64,000 bases of DNA. It comes from CAZBWP01 sp964630265. GTDB lineage: Bacteria > Pseudomonadota > Alphaproteobacteria > Rhodospirillales > Defluviicoccaceae. The position numbers and the translations under genes were made by a program. How positions within the stretch are numbered: position 1 is the stretch's first letter; each line of letters opens with the position of its first letter. Location of the stretch: assembly GCA_964630265.1 (NCBI GenBank), contig CAZVRW010000001.1, forward strand, positions 1-64,000. Direction: 5' to 3'. Under the pieces are notes generated by a model that had not been told where the DNA came from, did not search any database, and was given only the letters and a program-made list of their open reading frames with translations. Shown here in pieces: positions 33,929 to 43,189 of this stretch.

Positions 33929-34735
33929 GTGCTCTTCACCATTCCCTTTCCGACATTCGATCCGGTCCTGATCGAGATCGGCCCGGTCGCGATCCGCTGG
34001 TACGCCCTCGCCTACATCGCCGGGCTGCTGCTCGGCTGGCGCTACGTGCGGCGCCTGGCCGCCGGGCCGCCGCGCGTCTGCGAGGCGCGGGACGTGGACG
34101 ATTTCCTGATGTGGGCGACGCTCGGCGTGGTGCTCGGCGGGCGGATCGGCTTCATCGTTCTCTACAGCGTGTTTCGTGGCCCGTACTACCTGGAGAACCC
34201 GCTGGCCATCCTGCAGGTCTGGCAGGGCGGGATGGCCTTCCATGGCGGCCTCCTCGGCGTCGCCGTGGCGATGCTCGTGTTCTGCCGGGTGCGCCGAATC
34301 CCGTTGTTCGCGTTCGCCGACTGCATCGCCTGCGCCGCCCCCATCGGGCTGTTCCTGGGACGCATCGCCAACTTCATCAATGGCGAGTTGTACGGCCGGG
34401 TCACCGACGTGCCGTGGGCCATGGTCTTCCCGCGCGGCGGGCCGGAGCCCCGCCATCCAAGCCAGCTCTACGAGGCGGGGCTGGAAGGGCTCGTGCTGAT
34501 CGTCGTGCTGTATCTGCTCTGGCGGCGGCCGGCGGTCCGCGCGCGCGGCGGGCTGCTCTCCGGGGTCTTCCTCATCGGCTACGGCTTGGCGCGCGCGTTC
34601 GCCGAGCAATTCCGCGAACCCGATCCAGGCGTCCCCTATCTGCTCCTCGGCACGACCTGGGCGCAGTGGCTGTCGGTGCCGATGCTGGCGCTCGGCCTCT
34701 GGCTGATCCTGCGCGCCCGGCCCCGGAGCGCTTGA
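33929..34735 (+). CDS. lgt: Prolipoprotein diacylglyceryl transferase
   Basis: A 268-residue inner-membrane enzyme that transfers diacylglyceryl from phosphatidylglycerol to the lipobox Cys. About seven helices are visible. The family signature GRIANFINGELYGRVTDVPWAMVFP lies near residues 145-169, and MAFHGGLLGV contains the catalytic His. GTG 33929 is chosen because AGGAGG is nine bases upstream. The protein would modify the lipoproteins found in this window. The stop overlaps no gene; the methyltransferase GTG starts 8 bp later. Confidence 0.94.
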   Translation: MLFTIPFPTFDPVLIEIGPVAIRWYALAYIAGLLLGWRYVRRLAAGPPRVCEARDVDDFLMWATLGVVLGGRIGFIVLYSVFRGPYYLENPLAILQVWQGGMAFHGGLLGVAVAMLVFCRVRRIPLFAFADCIACAAPIGLFLGRIANFINGELYGRVTDVPWAMVFPRGGPEPRHPSQLYEAGLEGLVLIVVLYLLWRRPAVRARGGLLSGVFLIGYGLARAFAEQFREPDPGVPYLLLGTTWAQWLSVPMLALGLWLILRARPRSA

Positions 34736-34742
34736 GACGGCG

Positions 34743-35903
34743 GTGGCGGTACCGGTGACGCCGACGCCGACGCCACTTGCCCGGCAGATCGCCGCGACGA
34801 TCCGGCGTGACGGCCCGATCACCGTCGCCGACTACATGGCAAGTGCCCTGGCTGATCCGGAGCATGGCTACTACACCACCCGCGATCCCTTCGGCGCGGC
34901 CGGCGATTTCATCACCGCGCCGGAAATCTCGCAGGTCTTCGGCGAACTGATCGGGCTCTGGTGCGGCGTCGTCTGGCAGGGCATGGGAGCGCCCGCTCCG
35001 GTGGCGCTCATCGAGCTGGGGCCGGGGCGCGGCACGCTCATGGCCGACGCCCTCACCGCCGCGGCCAAGGTGCTGCCGGGGTTCGCCGCCGCTGTCGCGC
35101 CGGTGTGCGTCGAGACCAGCCCGGTGCTGCGCCGGCGCCAGGCGGCAACGCTGCGGGCACGCCATCCCAACGTCCGGGTGACCTGGCGGGACGACCTGGC
35201 GGCGGTGGGCGCCGGGCCGGCGCTGATCGTGGCCAACGAATTCCTGGACGCGCTGCCGGTCGCTCAGTATCGCCGGCGCGACGACGGCTGGTGCGAGCGG
35301 CGGATCGGCCTCGCGGCGGACGGCGACTGGCTTGAACTCGTCGACGTGCCGATCCCCGGCGCGCCGCCCGACTTGCCGGCCGGGCTCGCGGCACCGCCGC
35401 CGGGGAGCATCGTCGAAGTGGCGCCGGCGCGCCTCGCCGCCGTGCGCCAGATCACCCATCGTCTGCTGCGCGACGGCGGCGCGGCGCTGCTGATCGATTA
35501 CGGCCCGGCCACCAGCGGCGCCGGCGACTCGCTGCAGGCGCTGCGCCGGCACCGGTTTCGGGACGTGCTCGATCGGCCGGGCGAGAGCGACCTCACCAGC
35601 CACGTGGATTTCCAGGCCATCGCCGATGCCGCCGCGGCGGCCGGCGCCGCCGTGTTCGGCCCGCTGGCCCAGGGGACCCTGCTCCACCGCCTCGGCGCCG
35701 AGGCGCGGCTGGCGACGCTGTCGCGTGGCCGCACGCCTGCTGCCGCGGCGGAACTGGCCGCCGGGGTCCGCCGGCTGATCGATCCCAAGGCCATGGGGCT
35801 GCTGTTCAAGGCGCTGGCGCTGGCGCATCCGGCGCTGCCGACACCGCCCGGCTTCGAGGCCGCACGCGCGACGACTGGACCGCGCCGAGGCCGCGCGCGA
35901 TAG
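34743..35903 (+). CDS. SAM-dependent methyltransferase of the MidA/NDUFAF7 family
   Basis: A 386-residue methyltransferase of the DUF185 family. Eukaryotic NDUFAF7 methylates an Arg of the 49-kDa subunit of complex I. It has YYTTRDPFGAAGDFITAPEISQVFGELIGLW at about residues 43-73, the SAM motif LIELGPGRGTLMADAL near 90, and VANEFLDALPVAQY near 163. Bacterial relatives probably act on complex I, which is why a NDUFS4-like gene in the window is suggestive. GTG 34743 follows lgt by eight bases, so they are co-transcribed. Confidence 0.9.
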   Translation: MAVPVTPTPTPLARQIAATIRRDGPITVADYMASALADPEHGYYTTRDPFGAAGDFITAPEISQVFGELIGLWCGVVWQGMGAPAPVALIELGPGRGTLMADALTAAAKVLPGFAAAVAPVCVETSPVLRRRQAATLRARHPNVRVTWRDDLAAVGAGPALIVANEFLDALPVAQYRRRDDGWCERRIGLAADGDWLELVDVPIPGAPPDLPAGLAAPPPGSIVEVAPARLAAVRQITHRLLRDGGAALLIDYGPATSGAGDSLQALRRHRFRDVLDRPGESDLTSHVDFQAIADAAAAAGAAVFGPLAQGTLLHRLGAEARLATLSRGRTPAAAAELAAGVRRLIDPKAMGLLFKALALAHPALPTPPGFEAARATTGPRRGRAR

Positions 35904-35936
35904 TAAAACGGGCGCCGAGGTGAAGGGTGCAGCGCG

Positions 35937-37175
35937 ATGGCTGGCTATGACGTGATCCCGTCCGCGGGCGTGCCGATCAAGGCCTGGACCCGCGGCGTCA
36001 CCGTCGAGGCGGGAGCGCTGCAGCAACTCGAGAACGTCGCGACGCTGCCGTTCGTCTATCCGCATGTTGCCGCGATGCCCGACGTGCACGCCGGCATCGG
36101 CGCCACCATCGGCTCCGTCATCCCGTGCCGGCGGGCGATCATCCCGGCCGCCGTCGGCGTCGACATCGGCTGCGGCATGATGGCCGTGCAAACGAACCTG
36201 ACATCCCAGCGGCTGCCGGACACCCTGCATGAGCTGCGCTCCGCCATCGAGGCGGCGGTGCCGCACGGCCGCACGGCGCACGGCAAGGCGCGGGTCGATC
36301 GCGGCGCCTGGGGCACGGTGCCGGACGACGTCGCCGCCGCCTGGACCGCCGAGCGAGCGGGCGGCGACAGCCTCGCCGACGGGCTCACGCGGATCGTCGC
36401 CCGGCATCCCAAGCTGGGCGAGGCCAACAGCGTCGCCCACCTGGGCACGCTCGGCACCGGCAACCACTTCATCGAGGTCTGCCTGGACGAGGCCGACCGC
36501 GTCTGGGTGATGCTGCACTCGGGCTCGCGCGGCATCGGCAACGCCATCGGCCGCACCTTCATCGCCCTGGCCAAGCAGGACATGAGGCGCCATGCGATCC
36601 CCCTGCCGGACGCCGACCTCGCCTATTTTTCAGAGGAGGCCGAGCACTTCGCCGCGTACGTGGACGCCGTGCACTGGGCGCAGACCTTCGCGCAGGTCAA
36701 CCGCGAGGTGATGATGGCGCGCGTTCTCCGCATCATGACCGACGCCTTCCCGGGGCTCGAACCGGGCGACATCGTGATCGACTGCCATCACAACTACGTC
36801 GAGCGGGAGAGGCACTTCGGCGAGGATCTGTGGGTCACGCGCAAGGGTGCGGTCAGCGCCCGCCGGGGCGAGTTTGGCATCATCCCCGGCTCCATGGGGG
36901 CCCGCTCCTATATCGTGCGGGGCCTGGGCGAGGCGCAGTCGTTCTGCTCGTGCTCGCACGGCGCCGGCCGCGCCATGTCGCGCACCGAGGCGCGGCGGCG
37001 CTTCAGCGTCGCCGACCTCGAGCGGGCCACCGCCGGCGTCGAATGCCGCAAGGACGCGCACGTCCTCGACGAAACGCCCATGGCCTACAAGGACATCGAC
37101 GCGGTGATGGCGGCCCAAACCGACCTGGTGGCGATCGTCCACACCCTAAAACAAATCGTCTGCGTCAAGGGCTAG
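35937..37175 (+). CDS. rtcB: RNA-splicing ligase RtcB
   Basis: A 412-residue GTP/Mn-dependent RNA ligase that seals 2,3-cyclic phosphate or 3-phosphate ends to 5-OH ends. Typical metal and catalytic motifs are visible: MPDVHAGIGATIGSVIP near residue 43, VGVDIGCGMMAV near 72, GTLGTGNHFIEVC near 172 with the metal-binding His, IDCHHNYVERE near 280, and SCSHGAGRAMSR (about residues 339-350), which contains the guanylylated His. Length fits bacterial RtcB. No archease or RtcR regulator is adjacent. AAGGGTGC precedes the ATG. Confidence 0.95.
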   Translation: MAGYDVIPSAGVPIKAWTRGVTVEAGALQQLENVATLPFVYPHVAAMPDVHAGIGATIGSVIPCRRAIIPAAVGVDIGCGMMAVQTNLTSQRLPDTLHELRSAIEAAVPHGRTAHGKARVDRGAWGTVPDDVAAAWTAERAGGDSLADGLTRIVARHPKLGEANSVAHLGTLGTGNHFIEVCLDEADRVWVMLHSGSRGIGNAIGRTFIALAKQDMRRHAIPLPDADLAYFSEEAEHFAAYVDAVHWAQTFAQVNREVMMARVLRIMTDAFPGLEPGDIVIDCHHNYVERERHFGEDLWVTRKGAVSARRGEFGIIPGSMGARSYIVRGLGEAQSFCSCSHGAGRAMSRTEARRRFSVADLERATAGVECRKDAHVLDETPMAYKDIDAVMAAQTDLVAIVHTLKQIVCVKG

Positions 37176-37422
37176 CCCACGAATTCGGGCCGGCGGCCGG
37201 GGGTTCGACTTGGCGGGGCCAGAGTTCGGTCTCGACGATGTGACGCAGCATCGGCGCGCCGCCGCCGCGGCGGAACCCGTCGACCAAGGCCCTGAGCGCG
37301 CCCGGCTCGGCGAGGCGGCCACCGGAATCCGCGCCGCGGTGCAGCAGGTCCTGCTCCATGGGGGCGAGCAGCGGCTCGGGGGATCGCCGACCCGGCTCGA
37401 ACAGCGCGGCGAATTCGCACAT
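37165..37422 (-). CDS. Small ORF of unknown function, weakly amidotransferase-like
   Basis: An 85-residue frame begins just after the livF stop and reads to the end of rtcB on the other strand. Its codon third positions are mostly G or C, so it may be coding. The start MCEFAALFEPG and the later EQDLLHRGADSGG resemble the N-terminal Cys2 region of class II glutamine amidotransferases (MCGIAGIF; HRGPDG), but the Gly and Pro are changed and nothing beyond that is present. It may be a fragment, a small gene, or chance. No strong ribosome site. Confidence 0.3.
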   Translation of the reverse strand: MCEFAALFEPGRRSPEPLLAPMEQDLLHRGADSGGRLAEPGALRALVDGFRRGGGAPMLRHIVETELWPRQVEPPAAGPNSWASP

Positions 37423-37427
37423 GCTCG

Positions 37428-38141
37428 TCAGACGCCGAGAAACCGGACGTGGGTGTCCGGCTCGTGGGCGAGATCGCTGGTCGTCCCCGCCCAGACGACG
37501 TGGCCCTTCACCAGGATCACGGCGCGGTCACAGAGCGTGAGCAGCGTCGCCAGATCCTTGTCGACGATCAGCGTGGCGATGCCGGATGCCTTGATCCGCG
37601 CGATGACCCTCCAGATCTCGCGGCGCACCAGCGGTGCCAGTCCCTCCGTCGCTTCGTCGAACAGCAGCAGCCGGGGATTGGTCATCAGCGCCCGACCGAT
37701 GGCCAACATCTGCTGCTCGCCCCCGGAAAGCTGATTGCCCATGTTGGCGAGCCGCTCGCCGAGGCGGGGGAACAGGGCGAGGACGCGCTCCAGCGTCCAG
37801 GCGTCGCCACCGTTTCCGGGCGGTCGGGCGGTCAACATCAGGTTTTCCCGGACGGAGAGGTTGGCGAAGATGCGGCGCCCCTCCGGCACCACCGAGACAC
37901 CGAGACGGGCGATGCGGTGCGGCCGGAGGCCCTCGATCGCCCGGCCATCGAGCCGCACCCGCCCGGCGCTTGGCGGTGTCAGCCCGAGGATCGCCCGCAG
38001 GGTCGTCGTCTTGCCCATGCCGTTGCGGCCGAGCAGCGCCAGGCTCTCGCCGGGGCGCATGGCCAAGTCGATGCCTTGCAACACGTGGCTGGCGCCGTAG
38101 TGCGCGTGCAGCTCGGCGGTTTCCAGGAGCGGTGGCGTCAT
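37428..38141 (-). CDS. livF: ABC transporter ATP-binding protein LivF
   Basis: A 237-residue nucleotide-binding subunit of a branched-chain amino acid-type importer. Walker A LLGRNGMGKTTTLRAILG (about residues 36-53), signature NQLSGGEQQMLAIGRAL and Walker B LLLFDEATEGLAP are all present. The LivF-type ENLMLT and LANMGNQ segments distinguish it from LivG. ATG 38141 overlaps the livG stop (ATGA). It is last in the transporter operon. Confidence 0.95.
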   Translation of the reverse strand: MTPPLLETAELHAHYGASHVLQGIDLAMRPGESLALLGRNGMGKTTTLRAILGLTPPSAGRVRLDGRAIEGLRPHRIARLGVSVVPEGRRIFANLSVRENLMLTARPPGNGGDAWTLERVLALFPRLGERLANMGNQLSGGEQQMLAIGRALMTNPRLLLFDEATEGLAPLVRREIWRVIARIKASGIATLIVDKDLATLLTLCDRAVILVKGHVVWAGTTSDLAHEPDTHVRFLGV

Positions 38142-38884
38142 GGCGCCGCCACGGCTCCCAGGTAGGCGTCCTGCACCGCGGCGCTGGCGCGGATCGCGCC
38201 GGGTGGCCCGGTTTCGAGCACGCGGCCCCCCTCCATCACCGTGATGATGTCGGCAACGGCGAACACGGCGTCCATGTCGTGTTCGACCAGCGCCACCGTG
38301 TGGCGCGGCGCCAGGCTCCGGATCAGCGCCGCCATCCGGTCCGATTCCTCGCGTCCGAGACCGGCGAGCGGTTCGTCGAGCAACAGCAGCGCCGGTGCTG
38401 AGGCCAACACCATGGCGAGTTCCAGCTGCCGCTGTTCGCCGTGGCTGAGGGCGCCGGCCGGGGTCTCGGCGCGATGGTCGAGGCCGACGGCTGCCAGTGC
38501 CGCCCGCGCCCGCGACTGGGACTCCCGGTCGGCGGCGGCAGCGCGCAGGAAGCGCATGCCGGTGTCGGCGGCGGCGCGGGCGCCGAGCCAGCACGACCGG
38601 CGGCAGCTCAGCTCGGGAAACACGTTGACCCGCTGGAAGGTTCGGCCGATCCCGACGCGGGCGACCCGGTCGGGCGGCAGGCCGGTGATGTCGCGCCCCA
38701 GGAAGACGATGCGGCCGGCGGACGGCGCGAGTTCGCCGGAGAGCAGGTTGAGCAACGTCGTCTTGCCGGCGCCGTTGGGGCCGATCACCGCATGCACCTG
38801 GCCGGCCTCGATGCCGAGGTCGACGGCATCGACCGCGACCACCGCGCCGAACGTCCTGGACAGGCCATGGGTCGTCAGGATCAT
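38138..38884 (-). CDS. livG: ABC transporter ATP-binding protein LivG
   Basis: A 248-residue nucleotide-binding subunit. Walker A IGPNGAGKTTLLNLLSG at about residues 34-50, IGRTFQRVNVFPEL Q-loop, signature LSHGEQRQLELAMVL (a variation of LSGGQQQ) and Walker B LLLLDEPLAGLGREES. The family's D-loop and H-loop (VALVEHDMDAVF) follow. The start ATG at 38884 overlaps the livM stop (ATGA). It works with LivF, LivH, LivM and the binding protein. Confidence 0.95.
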   Translation of the reverse strand: MILTTHGLSRTFGAVVAVDAVDLGIEAGQVHAVIGPNGAGKTTLLNLLSGELAPSAGRIVFLGRDITGLPPDRVARVGIGRTFQRVNVFPELSCRRSCWLGARAAADTGMRFLRAAAADRESQSRARAALAAVGLDHRAETPAGALSHGEQRQLELAMVLASAPALLLLDEPLAGLGREESDRMAALIRSLAPRHTVALVEHDMDAVFAVADIITVMEGGRVLETGPPGAIRASAAVQDAYLGAVAAP

Positions 38885-39903
38885 CCGCCGTCTCCGCCAT
38901 GCTCCGCCCGCACCATGGGCCGGCGCCGGAACCGCCCGGCGACCGCGGCGATCCCCTTAGGCCGGCCACCGGAGCGCCCGGCGAGACCGGCGATCCCCTG
39001 GGGCAGGACAAGCACGAGGATAATGATGAACAAGCCGATCCACAGCCCGGAGTGGTCGGTGACGGTCTGCAGCTGGTCTTCCAGCAGCAGGAACACGAAT
39101 GTCCCGAGCACCGGCCCCCAAAGGGTTCCCATGCCGCCGAGGATCACCACCATCAGCACGATGCCCGATTGGTGCCAACTCATCAGTCCGGGGGAAACGT
39201 AACCGGCATGTGCCGCCTGCAGGAAGCCGGCATAGCCGGCGACGGAGCCGGCGATGACGAAGCTCGCCAACTTGTAGCGGACGGTGGGAAACCCGAGCGC
39301 CCGGACGCGCGGCTCGTTGGCGCGGATCGCCTGGATGACTTGGCCGAACGGCGCCCGGAGGACCATCGCCAGCAGCAGATAGCAGGCGACCAGGCTGGTC
39401 AGCACCGCGTAGTAGAAGGTGATCGGATCGTCCAGGTCGACCAGGCTCGCGCCGAAGCCGTCCATGGCCGGACGTGCCAGCACGAACAGGCCGTCGGAGC
39501 CGCCGAAATCGGCGCTTTCGATGGCGAAGTAGAAGAGCATCTGGGCGAACGCCAGGGTGATCATGATGAAATAGACACCGCCGGTGCGCACCGACAGCGC
39601 CCCGATGGCCAGCGCCGCGAGGGCGGCGATGGCCACCGCCACCGGGGCGGCGAGCCACAGCGAGACGGCGGCGCCGTCGGCCGTCAGCAGGGCGAGGACG
39701 TAGGCGCCCAGGCCGAAGAAGGCCGCGTGACCGAGGCTGACCAGCCCGGTGTAGCCGACCAGGAGGTCGAGGCTGATGGCGAAGATGGCGAAGATCATCA
39801 GCCGGACCGCCAGTTCCTCGACGTGGAAGGCGCCGCCGACGAAGGGAAAGCCGGCGAGCGCCGCCAGCGCCACGGCATGCAGGACCAGGGATTTCGGCGA
39901 CAC
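38881..39903 (-). CDS. livM: ABC transporter permease LivM
   Basis: A 340-residue integral membrane subunit with about nine helices. The LivM family signature MIFAIFAISLDLLVGYTGLVSLGHAAFFGLGAY is at about residues 36-68, and SPGLMSWHQSGIVLMVVILGGMGTLWGPVLG lies at about 250-280. GTG start at 39903 is consistent with livH ending 10 bp upstream. The C-terminal tail is Arg-rich. Partner permease is LivH. Confidence 0.94.
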   Translation of the reverse strand: MSPKSLVLHAVALAALAGFPFVGGAFHVEELAVRLMIFAIFAISLDLLVGYTGLVSLGHAAFFGLGAYVLALLTADGAAVSLWLAAPVAVAIAALAALAIGALSVRTGGVYFIMITLAFAQMLFYFAIESADFGGSDGLFVLARPAMDGFGASLVDLDDPITFYYAVLTSLVACYLLLAMVLRAPFGQVIQAIRANEPRVRALGFPTVRYKLASFVIAGSVAGYAGFLQAAHAGYVSPGLMSWHQSGIVLMVVILGGMGTLWGPVLGTFVFLLLEDQLQTVTDHSGLWIGLFIIILVLVLPQGIAGLAGRSGGRPKGIAAVAGRFRRRPMVRAEHGGDGG

Positions 39904-39913
39904 CGGCCGAACC

Positions 39914-40783
39914 TCAGGCCGCGCGACCGAACAGGCCCTGCGGGCGCACCATCAGCACCGCCGCCATCAGGGCGTAAATCACCATGGACGCCACCTCCGG
40001 CACCAGCACCTTGCCGAAGGTGTCGGCGAGGCCGATCAGCATCGCCCCGACGAACGCGCCCTTCACCGAGCCGATGCCGCCGATGACGACAACGACGAAC
40101 GAGACGATGAGGATGCGGTCGCCCATGCCCGGATAGACGGAGCTGATCGGCGCGCCGATCATTCCGGCGAAGGCCGCGAGACCGACGCCGAGGGCGAAGA
40201 CCAGGGTGAACAGGCGCCGCACATTGACGCCGAGCGCTTCCGCCGTCTCCCGGTCGGCCGCGCCGGCGCGGATCGCCATGCCGATCCGAGTTCTGGCGAT
40301 CAGTCCGTAGAGACCGGCGGCGACAGCCAAGCAGACGGCGGAGATGAACAGGCGGTAGACCGGATAATCCTGGTCGGCGGTCAGCGGGATCGAGCCCGCC
40401 AGCGCCGCCGGCGTGGCGACGCCGTGAAAGCCGGTGCCCCAGAGGATCTGCTGCACGTCGTCGAGGATGAGGATCAATCCGAAGGTCAGCAGCACCTGTT
40501 GCAGGTGGTCGCGATCGTAGAGGAACGAGATGGCGAGGCGCTCGACGACGAGTCCGAGCACCAGCATCACCGGAACTCCGAGCGCGATGGCGGCGAACAG
40601 GGAGCCGGTCTCGCCGGCCAGCCAGAAGACGAGATAGGCGCCGAGCATGTAGAAGGCGCCGTGCGCCAAGTTGATGACGCCCATGATGCCGAACACCAGC
40701 GTCAGGCCGCTGGCCACCAGGAACAGCAGGAAGCCGTACTGCACCCCGTTCAGCGCCTGGACGAGGGCCGCGTCCAGCGTCAT
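39914..40783 (-). CDS. livH: ABC transporter permease LivH
   Basis: A 289-residue membrane subunit with about eight helices. Family landmarks are VASGLTLVFGIMGVINLAHGAFYMLGAY at about residues 23-50, GLVVERLAISFLYDRDHL, and FVVVVIGGIGSVKGAFVGAMLIGLADTFG near 228. ATG 40783. A 114-bp space with a 15-bp tandem array separates it from the substrate-binding protein gene upstream. Confidence 0.95.
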   Translation of the reverse strand: MTLDAALVQALNGVQYGFLLFLVASGLTLVFGIMGVINLAHGAFYMLGAYLVFWLAGETGSLFAAIALGVPVMLVLGLVVERLAISFLYDRDHLQQVLLTFGLILILDDVQQILWGTGFHGVATPAALAGSIPLTADQDYPVYRLFISAVCLAVAAGLYGLIARTRIGMAIRAGAADRETAEALGVNVRRLFTLVFALGVGLAAFAGMIGAPISSVYPGMGDRILIVSFVVVVIGGIGSVKGAFVGAMLIGLADTFGKVLVPEVASMVIYALMAAVLMVRPQGLFGRAA

Positions 40784-40802
40784 GCTGGCGAACGGCGCGG
40801 GT

Positions 40803-40871
40803 GCCCGAGCCTCAAGAGCCCGAGCCTCAAGAGCCCGAGCCTCAAAGGCCGGAGCCTAAAAGGCCGAAGCC
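40803..40871. repeat. 15-bp tandem repeat, about 4.6 units
   Basis: Units of GCCCGAGCCTCAAGA drift toward GCCGGAGCCTAAAAG in the spacer between the binding-protein gene and livH, inside the operon. Confidence 0.9.
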
Positions 40872-40897
40872 TTGCCACGGGACCGCTGGCGCCGGGC

Positions 40898-42085
40898 TCA
40901 GGCGTTCGCGCAGCCGGTCGCCGGATCCTCCAGATCCGGGGACGCGACGCCGACGATCTTGTGCACGCCGTTCTCGACGGTGCGGACATAGAACGTCTGG
41001 ATCGGGTTGTGGGCCGCCGACATCCGCCAGCGGCCGCGCGGACTGTCGGCGACGTCCGCCGCCTCCAGCGCCGCGATCATCTCTGCGGTCGCGTCGATCT
41101 CACCGTCCACCGCCTCGACGGCGCGGACGATCAGGGCGCCGGTGTCGTAGCCCTGCATGGCATAGACGTCCGGGGCCCGCCCCGTCGCCGCCCGATAGGC
41201 GTCCATGAAGGCGGCGTTGGCCGGCGTGTCGAGGGTTTCGGCCCAGTGCAGCGTGCTCTTGATGCCCTCGGCCGCGGCCCCTTGGGCCTGCAACAGTCCC
41301 TCGGTGATGAAGCCGTTGCTATAAAGCGGGATGCGGTCCTTCAGCCCCGCCGCGGCGTAGTCCTTGACGAACTTGACGGCGCCGCCGCCGGCGAAGAAGG
41401 CGAACACGGCGTCCGGTTGCAGAGCCGCGATCTCTGACAGATAGGCCTGGAACTCCACGTCCGGGAACGGGCAGAAGATCCGCTTTACGGTGGTGCCGCC
41501 GAGCGCCTCGAAGTGCTCCGCGGCCGCGCCGGCGTGCTCCTCGCCCGCGGCGTATTTCCAGGTGATCGTCACCAACGTCGTGTGGCCGTCGTCGGCGATC
41601 ACCTTGCCGCAGGGATAGGACGTCTGCCAGTTGGTATAGGACGCGCGAAAGATGTTGGGGGCGCACCACTCTCGCGTGATGGCGTTGGCGCCGGCGTTGG
41701 GGATGAGCAGGAGCGGCCGCTCGCGCCCGCGTACCTCCCGCGCCATCGCCATCGCCACACCCGAGTGCACCGGCCCGATGAGAAAGTCCACGGCGTCGCG
41801 GGCGATCAGCTTCTTGGTGTTCTGCGGCGCCTTCTCCGGCGACATCTCGCTGTCGATGGGAAGGAAGGTGAGTTCGCGCCCGGCGATGCTGCCTCCCGCC
41901 TCGCCGATCTTCAGCTTCATGGCATCGGAGATCGCCTCGCCCAGCATGGCATACGTGCCGGAATAGGGCAGCAGGATCCCGACCTTGATCGGCGCCTTGG
42001 CGGCCCGGACGAACGGCGCGGGCAGGGTCGCGGCGGCCGCCGTCGCGGCGGCCCCGGCGACGAACCGGCGGCGGGTGGTGGTCAT
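40898..42085 (-). CDS. Branched-chain amino acid-type ABC substrate-binding protein
   Basis: A 395-residue periplasmic type I binding protein. A twin-arginine (Tat) signal RRRFVAGAAATAAAATLPAPFVRA opens it. Mature motifs include VGILLPYSGTYAMLGEAISDAMKL at about residue 36 and FLIGPVHSGVAMAMAREV near 108. In this family it captures branched-chain amino acids, but related proteins bind amides, urea or aromatic acids; substrate cannot be read here. ATG 42085 has GGGGAG upstream. It heads the livK-H-M-G-F operon. A Tat signal on a Liv binding protein is less common but seen in alphaproteobacteria. Confidence 0.9.
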   Translation of the reverse strand: MTTTRRRFVAGAAATAAAATLPAPFVRAAKAPIKVGILLPYSGTYAMLGEAISDAMKLKIGEAGGSIAGRELTFLPIDSEMSPEKAPQNTKKLIARDAVDFLIGPVHSGVAMAMAREVRGRERPLLLIPNAGANAITREWCAPNIFRASYTNWQTSYPCGKVIADDGHTTLVTITWKYAAGEEHAGAAAEHFEALGGTTVKRIFCPFPDVEFQAYLSEIAALQPDAVFAFFAGGGAVKFVKDYAAAGLKDRIPLYSNGFITEGLLQAQGAAAEGIKSTLHWAETLDTPANAAFMDAYRAATGRAPDVYAMQGYDTGALIVRAVEAVDGEIDATAEMIAALEAADVADSPRGRWRMSAAHNPIQTFYVRTVENGVHKIVGVASPDLEDPATGCANA

Positions 42086-42117
42086 GGGCGCGTCTCCCCT
42101 CATGATGTCCTGGTCCT

Positions 42118-42161
42118 GGGCGCCCGCTGGTTTGGGCGCGTGCTGGTTTGGGCGCGTGCCG
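42118..42161. repeat. 16-bp tandem repeat, about 2.7 units
   Basis: Units of GGGCGCGTGCTGGTTT lie in the leader of the substrate-binding protein gene. Confidence 0.85.
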
Positions 42162-42367
42162 ATCCCAGGCGCTGCCGAAACCTATGCCAAGCACCGATCG
42201 GCTGTCATTAGCGAAAACCGGCGGCCGCCCGGTCCTCGGCCGCGGATCGCCCGGCGCACATCGGGCCCCCTTGATCGGCGCAGGACAACCGGCTCGTGAG
42301 ATGCTATCCAGGTGGATGGTTGAGCGAGCGGAGCGACAAGACCCCTGCAGGAGAGCGAGGACGACGG

Positions 42368-43189
42368 ATGACGGTCAGCACCTTGCGACTCGGGCCAGAC
42401 AATGCGCTTTACTACGCCTACGATCCCGCCACCGACAAAGCGCACACGTTCGTTTTCGTCAACGCGCTCACCGGCAGCACGGCGACGTGGCAGGCGGCGA
42501 TCGCGCCGGCGTTGCGGGCGCACGGCTACGGCACGCTCGCCTACGATTTCCGCGGTCAGGCCAACAGCTCGTTCGCACCCGGGCGGGCGCTCGATCAGAC
42601 GCTGATCGTCGATGATCTGCGGCGCTTGGTCGATGCGATCGCGCCGCCCAATCCGATCTTCGTCGGCCTGTCCATCGGCGGCCTGTTCGCGGCCTGGGCG
42701 ATCCTCGCCGGCATGCCCGCCAGCGGCCTCGCGCTGATCAACACGCTGCGCCAGCCGGGCGTGCGCCTCGAGTGGATCAACAAGGCGATGGCGCTGGCGG
42801 CGATGCTCGGCGGCCCCCGGCTGGTGATGGACCTCTACATGCCGTTGCTGGTCAACACGGACCGGGCCGAGGCGATCCGCGGCAATCATCTGGTCAGTGC
42901 GCTCTATGAAGGACTCGACCCGTCGGAGGGCATCGCCAACCTGATGGCCCATGCCGGCTCGGCCGACTGGCAGCCGCCGTGGGAGCAGCTCACCCTGCCG
43001 ACACTGGTGATCACCGGTCTCGCCGACCGGATCTTCTATGATGCCGATGACGTGCGCGCGATCGTCGCGCGCCTGCCCGACGCGCGGCGCATCGACATGG
43101 CGAACGCCGGACACTTGGTGCCGGCGGAGCGACCGCAGGAAACCATCGCCGCGCTCGCCGGTTTCGCGGCGGACCTCGAACGCCGGTGA
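42368..43189 (+). CDS. Alpha/beta-fold hydrolase
   Basis: A 273-residue soluble hydrolase. The nucleophile elbow is GLSIGG (Ser near residue 102), the acid lies in VITGLADRIFYD (about residue 220) and the His in NAGHLVPAERP near 250. The N-terminal VFVNALTGSTATWQ gives the oxyanion region. ATG 42368 follows AGCGAGGACGACGG. No substrate is indicated. The stop overlaps the permease GTG (GTGA), so both are one operon. Confidence 0.88.
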   Translation: MTVSTLRLGPDNALYYAYDPATDKAHTFVFVNALTGSTATWQAAIAPALRAHGYGTLAYDFRGQANSSFAPGRALDQTLIVDDLRRLVDAIAPPNPIFVGLSIGGLFAAWAILAGMPASGLALINTLRQPGVRLEWINKAMALAAMLGGPRLVMDLYMPLLVNTDRAEAIRGNHLVSALYEGLDPSEGIANLMAHAGSADWQPPWEQLTLPTLVITGLADRIFYDADDVRAIVARLPDARRIDMANAGHLVPAERPQETIAALAGFAADLERR

